From contig NZ_JAIQXV010000004.1 in the NCBI RefSeq assembly GCF_020166415.1, forward strand, positions 62,001-126,000: 64,000 nt of DNA, given 5' to 3'. The notes beneath the pieces are model-generated. The model was not told the origin of the DNA. It saw only the letters and a list, made by a program, of their open reading frames with translations, and did not search any database. Below, piece after piece: positions 19,492-29,714 of this stretch (its first letter is position 1; each line of letters opens with the position of its first letter). Origin of the DNA: Deinococcus multiflagellatus. Lineage in GTDB: Bacteria > Deinococcota > Deinococci > Deinococcales > Deinococcaceae. The position numbers were made by a program, and so were the translations under genes.

Positions 19492-20766
19492 TTATGGATT
19501 TGGCCCACTGACGAACGTGTCGTCACCCGGGCTCACGGTGCTGCGCCCGCCCTGCTGGTCGTAGCGCACGCCACTGTTCATGCGGCCCACCGCCGCCGCC
19601 AGGGCATTGGCCGCACTGACGGCGCCGTTGGGGGCAAATGAGCGGGTCCACATGTACCAGCGCGGCGCCACCCCGTGCTTGCGGGCCAGGCCGCTGGCGG
19701 GATTCAGATCAAACACGTACTCGGGGAAAATCTCGGTGCGGCTGATGAACTTGGCCATCGCCAGATTGTTGTCACCGCCCAGGTCGTTCAGGCGGCTGGA
19801 CTTGATCCATTCCACCGCCACGCCGCTGTTTTTCAGGGCCTGGGCAATGCGGGCGCTGCGGGCGGCGGGGGTGGCGTCTGGGCTCAGGAAGCTGTAGCTG
19901 TGGCCGCCCCCGGGACTGGCCGGGGACCAGTAAGGATCGGCCAGAATGATCCGGCTGGGGCGTTTGCCCGCTGGCAGCGCGGGGTCGGCCGCTGCCCGGT
20001 CAGCGAGTGCCAGGGCCATCTGGGCGCCCAGCGAGTGCCCCATCACCCGCACCCCCTCGGCGCCGCTGTAGGTCCAGGCCGAGAGCGCGCTTTTGTAGGC
20101 CGCGTAGAACAGCTGGCCCGCGCTGACCGTGGGCATCCCTGCCTGCGTGTAGCTGCCGTCGGGCTGGCGGTAGCGCATGCGGATGTCCTGGGTGCGGCCC
20201 AGGGCGTCGCGGTAGGTGTACGCGGCGGTCCAGATTTTGGCCTGGGCATGGTACGGCACGCCCGCCGTGCCTTCGTCGTCGGCCAGCTGGGTCCAGTGGT
20301 ACAGGGCCACGTTCCACCCGGCGGCAATCCAGGCGTCGGCCACGCTCTGGTTCGCCTCGCTGAAATAAAACGAGTCGCGTTTGCCCGCCTTGGTGCTGCC
20401 GTCCTGCCAGCCGTGGACGAAGATCATGACCGGGCGCGCCGGGTCGTAATACCCGGGGATGGCGGCGCCGTCGGCCCGCGCCTTGCAGCCCACGCCGCCT
20501 GGGGCACCCGTTTCGGCGCGCGAGTACCAGTAGAGCCCGGTGTCCAGCCCCGAAGCGCCGTAGGGCAGCGCCAGTTGCGTGGGGCAGGCGGCGGCCTGGG
20601 CCCCCAGCGCCGGGGCAGGCGCGGGGCTGAGGGCCAGCAGCGCCTCACTGAAGCCTTCTGGCAGCGCGCTGGCCTGGGCGCTGGGGGCCGGGCGGGGGGC
20701 GCCGCAGGCGGCGAGCAGACCGCACAGCAGCAGGGCACAGGCAGATCGGGCGGGACGTACAGGCAT
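19492..20766 (-). CDS. Secreted alpha/beta-hydrolase lipoprotein
   Basis: This 424-residue protein starts with a lipoprotein signal (ACALLLCGLLAAC lipobox). The mature part is an alpha/beta hydrolase: PVMIFVHGWQDGS forms the oxyanion strand, and GVRVMGHSLGAQMALALAD has the nucleophile elbow GHSLG at about residue 245. IILADPYWSP and a later His (ARKHGVAPRW) may supply the acid and base. It probably acts as an esterase or lipase at the cell surface. The gene is convergent with the MFS gene. Confidence 0.75.
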   Translation of the reverse strand: MPVRPARSACALLLCGLLAACGAPRPAPSAQASALPEGFSEALLALSPAPAPALGAQAAACPTQLALPYGASGLDTGLYWYSRAETGAPGGVGCKARADGAAIPGYYDPARPVMIFVHGWQDGSTKAGKRDSFYFSEANQSVADAWIAAGWNVALYHWTQLADDEGTAGVPYHAQAKIWTAAYTYRDALGRTQDIRMRYRQPDGSYTQAGMPTVSAGQLFYAAYKSALSAWTYSGAEGVRVMGHSLGAQMALALADRAAADPALPAGKRPSRIILADPYWSPASPGGGHSYSFLSPDATPAARSARIAQALKNSGVAVEWIKSSRLNDLGGDNNLAMAKFISRTEIFPEYVFDLNPASGLARKHGVAPRWYMWTRSFAPNGAVSAANALAAAVGRMNSGVRYDQQGGRSTVSPGDDTFVSGPNP

Positions 20767-21137
20767 GACAACCTCCAGGCAGACGGCTTGCGAACTGTGG
20801 TGTGGGGTGAGGGCCAGCGGGACGCGGGGCGCCAGAGCGCCAAGTGGGCACAGGAACAGAGAGCCGGAAAGTGGGTTTGAGCGCCGACGGCGGAGAAGAC
20901 CCCGCGCTGCATAGTCCAGCCAGGACGCTCAGGACCTGGGCGGCCGGGCGTTCGGCGGCGAAACGTGGCCGGAAGCGGGGTCAGTCCGGCCGGAAGGTGG
21001 ATTGTGGGTTACGGGCATCAGGCTACCCGACCCGGCCCCCGGCTGCCTAGAGTCTGCAGTTCAAAATTCGCCGTTTTTTCTGCCGTGGGCGTGGAATAAC
21101 GGCAGACGCTGCGTTGCGCCCGTTGCCCTGGCCCCCC
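20767..21137. other. Intergenic region without a recognised gene
   Basis: This 370-base gap separates the hydrolase start from the end of the GGDEF-EAL gene. It holds a CTGCCGT/ACGGCAG hairpin at about 21079-21103 next to TTTTTT, but the T-run precedes the hairpin on the plus strand, so it is not a standard terminator for either gene. No coding sequence or shared repeat was seen. Confidence 0.5.
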
Positions 21138-23498
21138 TCAACCCATCTGCAGGTGCCACCACGCCTGAAAGGCCTGCGGCAGCAGCGGCGGGGCAAACGC
21201 GTAGCCCTGGGCCGCGCCGCCGCCCAGCCCCAGCAGCGCTTGGCGGTGCGCCTGGGTTTCAACCCCCTCGGCCACCACATGCAGCCCCAGTTCGGCCGTG
21301 AGGTTCAGCAGCGCCGTGATCACCGCCTGGGCCGCCGGTTCGCCGGGCACGTCACGCACAAAGGCCTGATCCAGCTTCAGGGTGTCAATGGGCAGGTGGC
21401 GCAGCACCGCGAGGCTGCTCTGGCCAGTGCCAAAGTCGTCCAGGCTGATGCGCACGCCCAGCGCCCGCAACGCCGAGAGCCGCTGCCCGGCTTCGCGCAG
21501 GTCCGTGACCGCCACCTGTTCCGTCACTTCCAGGCTCAGGGCGTGGGGGGGCAGGTCAAAGTCGGCCAGGGCCGCTTCCACAGTGGCCGTAAAGGCGGGG
21601 TCGGCCAGTTGCACCGGCGACACATTCACGGCCACCGACAGCAGCCCCAGCCCCTCGGTGCGCCACACCTGCGCTTGGCGGCAGGCCTCGCGCAGCACCC
21701 ACTCGCCCAGCGGCCGGATCAGGCCGTTGTCCTCGGCCACCCCGATAAACTGCGCCGGGCTGACCAGGCCCACGCCCGGCCGCTCCCAGCGCACCAGGGC
21801 CTCGGCGCCCACCGGGCGGCCGGTTTTCAGGTCGCACACCGGTTGGTACGCCACCCGGAACTCCTGCCGGGCCAGCGCGCGGCGCAGGGCCTGGTCCAGG
21901 TCCAGCCGCTCCGTGACCTCGCGCTCAAAGGCGGGCAGGTAGCGCACCAGGTGGCGCTGGGTGCGCTTGGCCACATACATCGCCGTGTCGGCCCGGCGCA
22001 GCAGGGTGGAGGCGTCGTGGCCGTCGGCCGGGTAGCTCACGAGCCCCCCCGACACGCGCAGGGTCATGGCCCGGCCGTCCAACCACAGCGGCGCGCCCAA
22101 TTCGTGCAGCACCCGCTGGGCGCGCTCCCACGTGCTAGCCGCGCCCCCCGCCGTGGGGAACAGCACAATAAACTCGTCGCCGCCGAAGCGGGCAGCGTCG
22201 TCGCCCACCAGCGCCTGCAGGCGCGCGGCCACCTGCCGCAGCAGGGTGTCGCCCGCGTCGTGGCCCAGGGTGTCGTTCACGCGCTTGAAGTCGTCAAGGT
22301 CGGTGAACAGTAGGCCGAACGGCTGCTGGGCCTGCAGCAGCGCGCCCAGCCGGGCCTGCAGGCCAGCGCGGTTGGCCAGCCCGGTCAGCGGGTCGTGCAC
22401 CGCCTGGTGACGCAGGGCCACCTGCACCGCCTGCAGTTCGCGGGTGCGGGCGCGCTCGCGCTCGGCGGCCAACTGGGCCTTGAGCAGCTGCGCGCGCTGC
22501 TCACCGGCGGCGTCCAGCTGCGCGCGGTCCAGGGTGCGCGCCTCTTCAAGGTGACGCAGGGCCTCGTCCAACTGGCCCTGCGCCCGGTGGGCCGCTGCCA
22601 GCGCCGCGTGGGCGTCGGCGGCCTCGCGCGGCAGGTTAAACGCCTGGGCCAGTTCCAGCGCAGCGCACAAAAAAGGCTGGGCCGCCGCCGGGTCGCCGCA
22701 TTCGGCGTGGGCGCGCCCCAGCGACAGCTTTAAGCGGAACTGCGCCAGCACCGGCAGTTCGGCCGATACCTTCAGCTGCAGCTGGCGCGCGCGCGCCAGC
22801 ACCTCGCCGGGGCGCCCCAGGGCACACAGGCTGCCAAACAGCCCGCCCAGCACCAGCGCCTCAAAGGCGTACAGGCCATGCTCGCGCACCTGCAGCAGGG
22901 CCCGCTCGTAGACGGCCAGCGCCGCCCGGTGCTGCCCAGAGCGGGTGTGCACCACCCCCAGGGCATGCTGGGCCTGCACCTCATACTCGGGCCGCTCGGT
23001 TTCGCGCGCCAGGGCCACGGCCTCACGGGCGTAGCGCAGTGCCAGATCACGCTCGAAGGCGTCGGCGTGCAAGCCGCCCAGATTGACCAGGGCGCGCAGT
23101 TGCCCCGGCACGTCGCCGCGCGCGCGGGTGCGCTCCAGGTTGGTCAGGTGCAGCTGCACCGCGCGCCCAAAATCCCCCAGATCGGTCAGCACGAGCGCGG
23201 TGGCATTCAGGGCGCGGCACGCCAGCGCGTCGTCGCCCAGGGTCTGGGCGCGCGCGGCGGCCGTGTTCAGCAGCCGCAGCGCGCTGTGCGGCTCCTTGTT
23301 CTCGTACTGCGCCACCCCCATCAGAAACAGGGCGCGGGCGGCCGTGTGGCTGCGCGCGCCCTCGCCCACCTGGGTCAGGGCGCGCTGCGCCAGGGCGTAG
23401 GCCAGTTCAGGGCGCACGTTGCGCAGTTCTTCGGCTTCGTCCAGCAGGGCACCCAGCAGTCCAGAGACATCATCCGTGGGGGGCGCGGGCCGGGTCAT
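21138..23498 (-). CDS. TPR-containing GGDEF-EAL cyclic-di-GMP protein
   Basis: This 786-residue protein has about 360 N-terminal residues of TPR helices ([21 protein letters not shown] onward). The GGDEF diguanylate cyclase domain has [12 protein letters not shown] and [11 protein letters not shown] near residue 438, with an intact active site. The EAL phosphodiesterase domain has [11 protein letters not shown] near 563, [37 protein letters not shown] and QGYAFAPPL, so the key catalytic residues are present. It can plausibly make and break c-di-GMP. No membrane segment is seen, so sensing is probably cytoplasmic through the TPR part. Start ATG 23498; an upstream in-frame extension overlaps the tRNA gene and is rejected. 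Confidence 0.88.
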   Translation of the reverse strand: MTRPAPPTDDVSGLLGALLDEAEELRNVRPELAYALAQRALTQVGEGARSHTAARALFLMGVAQYENKEPHSALRLLNTAAARAQTLGDDALACRALNATALVLTDLGDFGRAVQLHLTNLERTRARGDVPGQLRALVNLGGLHADAFERDLALRYAREAVALARETERPEYEVQAQHALGVVHTRSGQHRAALAVYERALLQVREHGLYAFEALVLGGLFGSLCALGRPGEVLARARQLQLKVSAELPVLAQFRLKLSLGRAHAECGDPAAAQPFLCAALELAQAFNLPREAADAHAALAAAHRAQGQLDEALRHLEEARTLDRAQLDAAGEQRAQLLKAQLAAERERARTRELQAVQVALRHQAVHDPLTGLANRAGLQARLGALLQAQQPFGLLFTDLDDFKRVNDTLGHDAGDTLLRQVAARLQALVGDDAARFGGDEFIVLFPTAGGAASTWERAQRVLHELGAPLWLDGRAMTLRVSGGLVSYPADGHDASTLLRRADTAMYVAKRTQRHLVRYLPAFEREVTERLDLDQALRRALARQEFRVAYQPVCDLKTGRPVGAEALVRWERPGVGLVSPAQFIGVAEDNGLIRPLGEWVLREACRQAQVWRTEGLGLLSVAVNVSPVQLADPAFTATVEAALADFDLPPHALSLEVTEQVAVTDLREAGQRLSALRALGVRISLDDFGTGQSSLAVLRHLPIDTLKLDQAFVRDVPGEPAAQAVITALLNLTAELGLHVVAEGVETQAHRQALLGLGGGAAQGYAFAPPLLPQAFQAWWHLQMG

Positions 23499-23591
23499 GG
23501 TGGGTGCGGCCAGTGTACGCCCGCCCCGCCGCCCACCGCCAGCCACCCCCCAACGGACGAAGCCCCCGGGGAAAAACCCGGGGGCACACTG

Positions 23592-23681
<90 letters not shown>

Positions 23682-23786
23682 AGCGCAGAGCAGCCTAGCG
23701 GGTCGGGGGCGGAAAATCAATGCGGGGACCAGCGCGCGCTGGCCGGCCCATCTGTGGAGTCGGTTCAATCCGGGCAATCACCTATC

Positions 23787-24401
<615 letters not shown>

Positions 24402-24414
24402 CGACTCTGGCCAA

Positions 24415-24423
24415 CTGCTATAC
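24415..24423 (+). repeat. 9-bp direct repeat (left target duplication)
   Basis: CTGCTATAC here is repeated exactly at 26380-26388. The two copies abut the outer TIR ends CTGACTACC (24424) and GGTAGTCAG (ending 26379). Confidence 0.85.
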
Positions 24424-25555
24424 CTGACTACCAGTCAAAACTCGTGAGGGAATGGAAAAGTCGGCTCGTGTAGCGTGCTTTCTGCGATGAAGACACGACC
24501 GAGCCGACACCCACACGATACCTTGCAGACCGCAAGGCGGTCTGCTTTTCCTCTCGATGCGCGCCACCTCGAGGTGCTGGCGGCGCTGATCCTGGCGATG
24601 ATTCAGGCGCGCAGTGTCGTGCTGTACACCTTGAAGACGCATGTGCACCTCCCCGGCTCGCTGGAGACGCGATACCAGCGACTGCGGCGCTTTGTCCGGT
24701 TTGACTTCCCCGAGCATCTGTTTGCGCGCTTCGCCCTGTCCTTCCTGCCCGCCGGTGAGCTGCACCTGATCTTGGACCGCACCCATTGGAAGCTCGGTAA
24801 GCAGGATGTCAATATCCTGCTGCTCTCTGCTGTGTGGGACAGCTTTAGTCTGCCATTGATGTGGACGCTGCTCCCCCACGGGGGAAGCAGTTCGCAACAG
24901 GTGCGCGAAGCGCTCCTGACCCGGTTCCTTCCGTGTTGCCCGGACCGGTCCATTGGGAGCCTGCTGGCAGACCGGGCGTTCATCGGCAAAACATGGTTCA
25001 CCTTTCTCGATCAGCACGGCATTGCCCCCTGTATCCGCCTGCCGGCCACCGCCACCATCGGGACCGGCAGACTGCCGGTCTGGGCCTGTTTCAAAAAGCT
25101 CCAGGCGGGCGAGCTTCGCCGCTGGCACCGTCCTGTGGTGGTCTACGGCGTCTCGCTGCGCCTGTGCGCCACCAAGAATGCCGCTGGCGACGTCCTCTAC
25201 CTCGCGTACCGTGGCCATGCGTCCATCAACCTGCGCCGGTATGCCCAGCGCTGGCAGGCGGAACACCTCCACTCCGCCCTCAAAACCAGAGGCTTCAACT
25301 TGGAGGATACGGGGCTGACGCAGGCAGAGCGCGTGTCGACCCTGCTTACCTGCGTGTCGGCTGCCTTCATCTGGGCCTGTGTGACGGGCCAGCTCCTGGC
25401 CAGCAAGCAGCCCGTGCAACGCAAGACACACGGACACCGTGCGGTGTCCGTGTTCCGATTGGGCCTCGATCATCTTCAGGATCTCCTGCTCCACCCCTCG
25501 CCTTCGTCCTGGCGGGCCTTATATGCCCTCATGCCGAGTTTTGACGGGTAGTCAG
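24424..25555 (+). mobile_element. Intact IS4-family insertion sequence, 1132 bp
   Basis: Terminal inverted repeats CTGACTACCAGTCAAAACTC at the left and the complement with one mismatch at the right (ending 25555) flank a single transposase gene. The right end overlaps the transposase stop region. Confidence 0.85.
24487..25551 (+). CDS. IS4-family transposase
   Basis: This roughly 354-residue DDE transposase has LILDRTHWKLGKQDVNILLLSA-type (first Asp), GSLLADRAFIG (second Asp) and YAQRWQAEHLHSALKTRGFNLE (the Y-x2-R-x3-E-x6-K signature of IS4 transposases). The frame is complete. Start choice is uncertain between ATG 24487 and a GTG 12 bases upstream. The C-terminal codons run into the right terminal repeat (MPSFDG). 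Confidence 0.85.
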   Translation: MKTRPSRHPHDTLQTARRSAFPLDARHLEVLAALILAMIQARSVVLYTLKTHVHLPGSLETRYQRLRRFVRFDFPEHLFARFALSFLPAGELHLILDRTHWKLGKQDVNILLLSAVWDSFSLPLMWTLLPHGGSSSQQVREALLTRFLPCCPDRSIGSLLADRAFIGKTWFTFLDQHGIAPCIRLPATATIGTGRLPVWACFKKLQAGELRRWHRPVVVYGVSLRLCATKNAAGDVLYLAYRGHASINLRRYAQRWQAEHLHSALKTRGFNLEDTGLTQAERVSTLLTCVSAAFIWACVTGQLLASKQPVQRKTHGHRAVSVFRLGLDHLQDLLLHPSPSSWRALYALMPSFDG

Positions 25556-25594
25556 GATTGCATCACCTGTACCGAGCATGAAGAATCAGCAGAC

Positions 25595-26209
25595 ATGACG
25601 CCCGTGTTTACGCCACCTGAAACTTGGCGGGGAGGGTTCCTCGAGTTGGCGCTCGAACTTGGGCCCACCGATGATGCTCAGCTTCAGAAGGCATTTGAAG
25701 TGATCTGGATCCACCCAAACGTGCAGGGCGTGTATGTTGACCGCAACACGGAACCGGAAAACCAACTTCTTTTTGCCCCAAGCCAGGTTACACCACGATC
25801 TCAAGGCACATATGGCGTGATAAGTCTGCCGTCCGGAGTGATATTGCCCTTTACAGTTCTGGTTGTACGTGGGGATGGAGAGGATTGGTTGGACATTGAT
25901 ATTCCGATGGGTGCCGTCCAACATGCTGTGGGTGATGATGAGCTAGCATTTTACTCAAACGGAAACGTGTCGGATGCGTCACCTGTTGCTTGCGTACGAG
26001 AGCTAGAGGACTTTCTAGCCGAGTTGGCATCAGTGGTGTTCACGCACGTTAAGTACAGATTGGGGTTGATAGGTTGGGAGGTTTCTGGCACGCAGGATGC
26101 ACAAGAGATACGAGAGCAAGGCATTCCCACTGTGCGGCACGTAGGGTATGTCCTACCTGAAGAAAGCACGCTACGGTATTACCCAAGAACTGCCTATCCG
26201 CACCTCTGA
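25595..26209 (+). CDS. Passenger protein of unknown function inside the IS unit
   Basis: This 204-residue soluble protein has no recognised family. It has an acidic character, a predicted alpha/beta arrangement (LQKAFEVIWIHPNVQGVYVDRN, GTYGVISLPSGVILPFTVLVVRG, DWLDIDIPMGAV) and a C-terminal VKYRLGLIGWEVSGT. The codon use is visibly less GC-biased than flanking chromosomal genes, which supports acquisition by transfer. Its position between two IS right ends makes it the cargo of the unit. The style of small acidic domain resembles immunity or host-interaction proteins, but no homologue can be named. Confidence 0.55.
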   Translation: MTPVFTPPETWRGGFLELALELGPTDDAQLQKAFEVIWIHPNVQGVYVDRNTEPENQLLFAPSQVTPRSQGTYGVISLPSGVILPFTVLVVRGDGEDWLDIDIPMGAVQHAVGDDELAFYSNGNVSDASPVACVRELEDFLAELASVVFTHVKYRLGLIGWEVSGTQDAQEIREQGIPTVRHVGYVLPEESTLRYYPRTAYPHL

Positions 26210-26279
26210 CAACACTCGCGATTTTTGTTCGGTACTTTTAACAGTCTTTAGCTATTACGTAGCCCTTCAAGTGTAAGCA

Positions 26280-26379
26280 AAACGGGGACCTCACGGTGTC
26301 CGTGTCTCGACTGGGCCTGAATTGTCTTTGTCCTTGTGGGCCGTGTGAACTCTCATGCCGAGTTTTGACGGGTAGTCAG
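26280..26379 (+). mobile_element. Decayed right end of a second, related IS copy
   Basis: The sequence from CACGGTGTCCGTGTCTCGAC to the end matches 25437-25555 of the intact IS with many substitutions and a gap of roughly 25-35 bases. The last part, CTCATGCCGAGTTTTGACGG then GTAGTCAG, is identical to the intact right end. The left boundary of the homology is approximate. Confidence 0.75.
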
Positions 26380-26390
26380 CTGCTATACAC

Positions 26391-26417
26391 ACTTTCAAGT
26401 CCCACAACACTTGAAGG
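26391..26417 (+). terminator. Probable displaced terminator of plsY
   Basis: TTTCAAGT/ACTTGAAG forms an 8-bp stem with an 8-base loop just right of the 9-bp duplication. Before the insertion it would have been about 30 bases after the plsY stop. Confidence 0.4.
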
Positions 26418-26500
26418 GAAGCGACGTCCACCATCCTGTCGGCCAGCAATAACTATGTCTTTGTATTTTTAACACCGACAGCGGAGCAACACCATTCTGC

Positions 26501-27574
26501 TCACCAACTAAGCAGAGACAGTGTAATGGTGGCTAAATAATATGTCCGACGGCTGCGTAAGTAATTGGGCATTTTGGTAATGAAGTTTATATTATTTTTA
26601 TCTTGCATTAAAAGTATTGGGATGGTAACAGCATTTAGTGTTCTCCACTCATTCAAATTAACATCATAGATGGGCAATGTATCACCTTGTGAAAACAGAA
26701 GAAACTTTGCTCCCTCACTCCAAAGAACTCCCTCCAGTATTGAGGTTCCATCATCACAAGGCCTCTGAACAGTGTGGGTTATAGGCTCAGGTGGTGACCA
26801 AGTCCGAGACCATGAGTCAGGAAATACAGCGCGAAAGAGGTTCAGGTCGACCGCTTCTACCGTGGTCGTTGATGGGTCGCAGCCAAAATTATCTAATCTA
26901 TTAAGGAAGAGTAGGTTATCTTTTATTGTAACCGCCTCACCGGTAATATCAGCAACGGCTCCAGAAACTGGGTTGATCATCCGATCACGCGCGCCGACAA
27001 CAGTTGTGACTGCTCCATTCTCAGTAGATTTATCCGACATATAGATGAAAGGGGCACGCCCCACAGCTTCAATGACTTTGTAAGCGCACGTAGCTTGGCA
27101 AGGCGGCAGCTTGAATGTCCTCTGCATGCCACTCCTCTTGTCAACAAGGACACCAAGGCCGGCAGCCTCAGCAAGCAGCCAGGAAGCCGACTCAGACAAA
27201 TCCCAGGTGAATCCATTTGGCGCCTTGTGCAGAACAGTAGAGCGGCTCACTGCTGAACTTGTCAGATCGTATTGCAACAAGCGCTCCTGATCGGCCACTA
27301 GGACTCTATGACCGTAGATGGAAAGGACGTTCCCAGGCAGCTGAACGCGTTGCAGAAAACGGCGGTTATTGCCATCGTACGTATTGATCTCGCTGATTTC
27401 CTCTTTCTTTAGCACCGTGGAAACGAAGCCATTCTGGACAATTAACGCCGCTGGAGACCTATCACGGACGTCATAAGGAAGTCGAGCCAGCAAGTTTTGA
27501 GTCGCACTCGCCATAGAAAGCGGCGACAGAACAACTACGGCGAATATTGTCCTTTGCCAGAAACGCGAGAACAT
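26501..27574 (-). CDS. Low-GC secreted protein of unknown function
   Basis: This 357-residue protein has an N-terminal signal sequence (RTIFAVVVLSPLSMASATQ). The rest is beta-rich and repetitive: stretches such as VLSIYGHRVLVADQERLLQYDL, DLSESASWLLAEAAGLGVLVDKR and VTIKDNLLFLNRL suggest blades of a propeller-like fold. It has paired cysteines (LPPCQATCAYK; NFGCDPS; RPCDDG). Its base composition is much lower in GC than neighbouring chromosomal genes, indicating recent acquisition together with the adjacent IS unit. TACAAT about 12 bases upstream is a candidate -10 box. Confidence 0.55.
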   Translation of the reverse strand: MFSRFWQRTIFAVVVLSPLSMASATQNLLARLPYDVRDRSPAALIVQNGFVSTVLKKEEISEINTYDGNNRRFLQRVQLPGNVLSIYGHRVLVADQERLLQYDLTSSAVSRSTVLHKAPNGFTWDLSESASWLLAEAAGLGVLVDKRSGMQRTFKLPPCQATCAYKVIEAVGRAPFIYMSDKSTENGAVTTVVGARDRMINPVSGAVADITGEAVTIKDNLLFLNRLDNFGCDPSTTTVEAVDLNLFRAVFPDSWSRTWSPPEPITHTVQRPCDDGTSILEGVLWSEGAKFLLFSQGDTLPIYDVNLNEWRTLNAVTIPILLMQDKNNINFITKMPNYLRSRRTYYLATITLSLLSW

Positions 27575-27765
27575 ACCTCAACATACATTGTACTTACTTT
27601 TCTGACTATCGAAAGAGCGAAGGAAGATAATGCCAGGAAGAGGTGCTTTTGTCATGCTCACTTGGCAGGGCGCTGCCGGGCACATCCTGCCCTGCGTGCG
27701 CTATGCTGCCCCCACCACACAACATGGGAGCCCGACAGGCGGTGTTCGGGCGCGCAGGGGGAAGG

Positions 27766-28065
27766 ATGTCGGCCAGGATTCGCGTGTACGGCAAGGAAGC
27801 GGTGTTTACCCAGGGCCAGTGGGCCTGCGACGACGAAAGCCTGCAGGCCATGCTGCAGGCCCTGGCCGATCCACGGGCCATGACCGAGGAACAGGAGCGC
27901 GAGCACGCCCTGTACGCCGCCGGGCGCTTTGGCGGCCTGATCGCCACCCCCTACGGCTGGGAGGCGGCCCCCCACCCCGAAGCGGAGATTCGCATGGAGG
28001 ACTTTGCCCCCGCCCGGCAGCCGGAGCGCGCCGGCTGGCTGAGTTTCCTGCGCAAGAAACGGTAG
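27766..28065 (+). CDS. Small conserved-looking protein of unknown function
   Basis: This 99-residue protein begins MSARIRVYGKEAVFTQGQW. It has a helical middle (SLQAMLQALADPRAMTEEQEREHALYAAGRFGG) and a basic C-terminus (WLSFLRKKR). An AGGGGGAAGG stretch precedes the ATG at 27766. Base composition returns to the high-GC norm here, so it marks the right edge of the AT-rich island. No function can be assigned. Confidence 0.55.
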   Translation: MSARIRVYGKEAVFTQGQWACDDESLQAMLQALADPRAMTEEQEREHALYAAGRFGGLIATPYGWEAAPHPEAEIRMEDFAPARQPERAGWLSFLRKKR

Positions 28066-28167
28066 CGGGCGCTCAGGACTTTCACCGCTGATGCCCAGCT
28101 TAGACAGGCTGGCCGGAGAAAAATGGCGCGCAGACAGCACGGGGCTGGGGTCGGGGCGCCAGCGCCC

Positions 28168-28196
28168 TTGACCCCCACCCCCCCAGCCCCTACCCT
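28168..28196 (+). promoter_or_regulatory. Promoter of the asd leader transcript
   Basis: TTGACC (28168-28173), a 17-base spacer and TACCCT (28191-28196) form a near-consensus sigma-70 type promoter. The next 7 bases lead directly to the ATG of the leader ORF at 28204, so the transcript probably starts at or beside that ATG. Confidence 0.7.
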
Positions 28197-28203
28197 GGAC
28201 CCC

Positions 28204-28236
28204 ATGAAGGCCCACACGACCACCATGACCCCCTAG
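28204..28236 (+). CDS. Candidate Thr/Met-containing leader peptide of asd
   Basis: A 10-codon ORF encodes [10 protein letters not shown] and stops at TAG (28234-28236). Four of ten residues are Thr and one internal residue is Met, both end products of the pathway that passes through aspartate semialdehyde. There is no ribosome-binding site; the -10 box 7 bases upstream implies leaderless translation. The Thr codons overlap or adjoin one arm of an RNA hairpin, as in amino-acid-sensing attenuators. Expression is not proven. Confidence 0.6.
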   Translation: MKAHTTTMTP

Positions 28237-28292
28237 GGGTGGCAGTCGTTGGAGACCGCCGCCTGCGAGACACGCACGGCGGATTTCTTTTT
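28220..28292 (+). promoter_or_regulatory. Candidate transcription attenuator upstream of asd
   Basis: Four pairing segments are visible. Segment 1 is CCACC/ACCCC in the Thr codons (28220-28232). Segment 2 is GGGGTGGC (28236-28243). Segment 3 is CCGCCG (28256-28261) with TGCG (28264-28267). Segment 4 is CGCACGGCGG (28273-28282), followed by ATTTCTTTTT. Pairing 3:4 gives a 10-bp terminator stem with a 2-base bulge. Pairing 2:3 (GGTGGC with GCCGCC, one wobble) is the antiterminator. Pairing 1:2 frees 3 for the terminator. Confidence 0.6.
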
Positions 28293-28304
28293 GAAGGGGT
28301 GCAT

Positions 28305-29324
<1,020 letters not shown>

Positions 29325-29325
29325 T

Positions 29326-29507
29326 ACGGCTTCCGAAAAATCCCGTCAGGTATGACGGAATTTTTTCGACCGGACTGATCCAGCTGCGCAGCAGAGGGAG
29401 AAGGAAAAAGGACGGATTTCCGGAAATTGGGCTGGCACAGCGCCGAAGGCGGGGAACATCCAGTTCTTTTCTGGATGTTACGGAAATGGACGGCAGTCCG
29501 TATAAAA
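29326..29507 (+). repeat. Dispersed intergenic repeat, family R2, copy 2 (approximate ends)
   Basis: It begins ACGGCTTCCGAAAAATCCCG and ends ACGGCAGTCCGTAT. In between, GCAGAGGGAGAAGGAAAAAG then GACGGATTTCC aligns with the 60237 copy, and the opening hairpin aligns with the copy at 63954. It starts 2 bases after the asd stop and supplies the asd terminator. Confidence 0.55.
29343..29366 (+). terminator. Intrinsic terminator of asd
   Basis: CCGTCA/TGACGG stem with a 4-base loop followed by AATTTTTT. It is the opening hairpin of an R2 repeat. Confidence 0.8.
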
Positions 29508-29517
29508 GCGCCCCAGG

Positions 29518-29559
29518 CAGCAGAAGGGCCCCCGCCGCGTGGTGGGGGCCCTTCTGCTG
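29518..29559. terminator. Strong 16-bp hairpin upstream of the proS promoter
   Basis: CAGCAGAAGGGCCCCC pairs perfectly with its complement around a 10-base loop. There is no T-tract on either side, so factor-independent termination is uncertain; it may insulate asd from proS. Confidence 0.55.
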
Positions 29560-29581
29560 GTGACGCGGCCGTGAAGGGCGC

Positions 29582-29611
29582 TTGACGGGCTGTATGGCCC
29601 TCCCCTACCCT
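29582..29611 (+). promoter_or_regulatory. Promoter of the proS leader transcript
   Basis: TTGACG (29582-29587), an 18-base spacer and TACCCT (29606-29611). As at asd, exactly 7 bases then precede an ATG (29619), predicting a leaderless leader ORF. Confidence 0.7.
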
Positions 29612-29618
29612 GGGCGCC

Positions 29619-29714
29619 ATGAGCGCGCAGATGTTCCCCCAGACCCCGGTGCCCGTGCGCACCGGCCGTGTTGGTGCGGGCCTGCCCGTGCTCCCGCCAC
29701 CCTCCGGGGTGTGA
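29619..29714 (+). CDS. Candidate proline-rich leader peptide of proS
   Basis: This 31-codon ORF begins MSAQMFPQTPVPV and ends LPVLPPPSGV, with 7 Pro including three in a row (CCG CCA CCC, 29694-29702) four codons before the stop TGA. Proline content upstream of prolyl-tRNA synthetase and the position of the PPP run suggest that ribosome stalling there reports charged tRNA-Pro supply or EF-P activity. The stop-codon region GGTGTGACA (29708-29716) is fully complementary to TGTCACACC at 29760-29768. No T-tract terminator is present before proS, so control might act on translation. Confidence 0.6.
   Translation: MSAQMFPQTPVPVRTGRVGAGLPVLPPPSGV

Larger units (their letters stand above)
24424..26379 (+). 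mobile_element. IS4-family composite unit carrying a passenger gene
   Basis: This 1956-bp segment is bounded by exact inverted ends CTGACTACC/GGTAGTCAG and by a perfect 9-bp direct repeat. Inside are an intact IS copy (24424-25555), a passenger gene (25595-26209) and a decayed second right end (about 26280-26379). It therefore probably transposed, or arose, as one unit, resembling passenger-carrying IS4-family derivatives (transporter IS or mobile insertion cassettes). Confidence 0.75.

Noticed and set aside
21060..21110. Terminator of the GGDEF-EAL gene
   Set aside because: The hairpin is followed by an A-run rather than a T-run in the direction of that gene.
28169..28196. C-rich CCCCACCCCCCAGCCCC motif before asd as an R3 repeat end
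   Set aside because: It resembles the R3 terminal repeat, but the match is short and low-complexity, and the stretch forms the spacer of a good promoter. Treated as promoter.
28204..28304. Lysine riboswitch upstream of asd
   Set aside because: The leader is only about 100 bases, far shorter than the L-box aptamer, and its conserved elements are absent.
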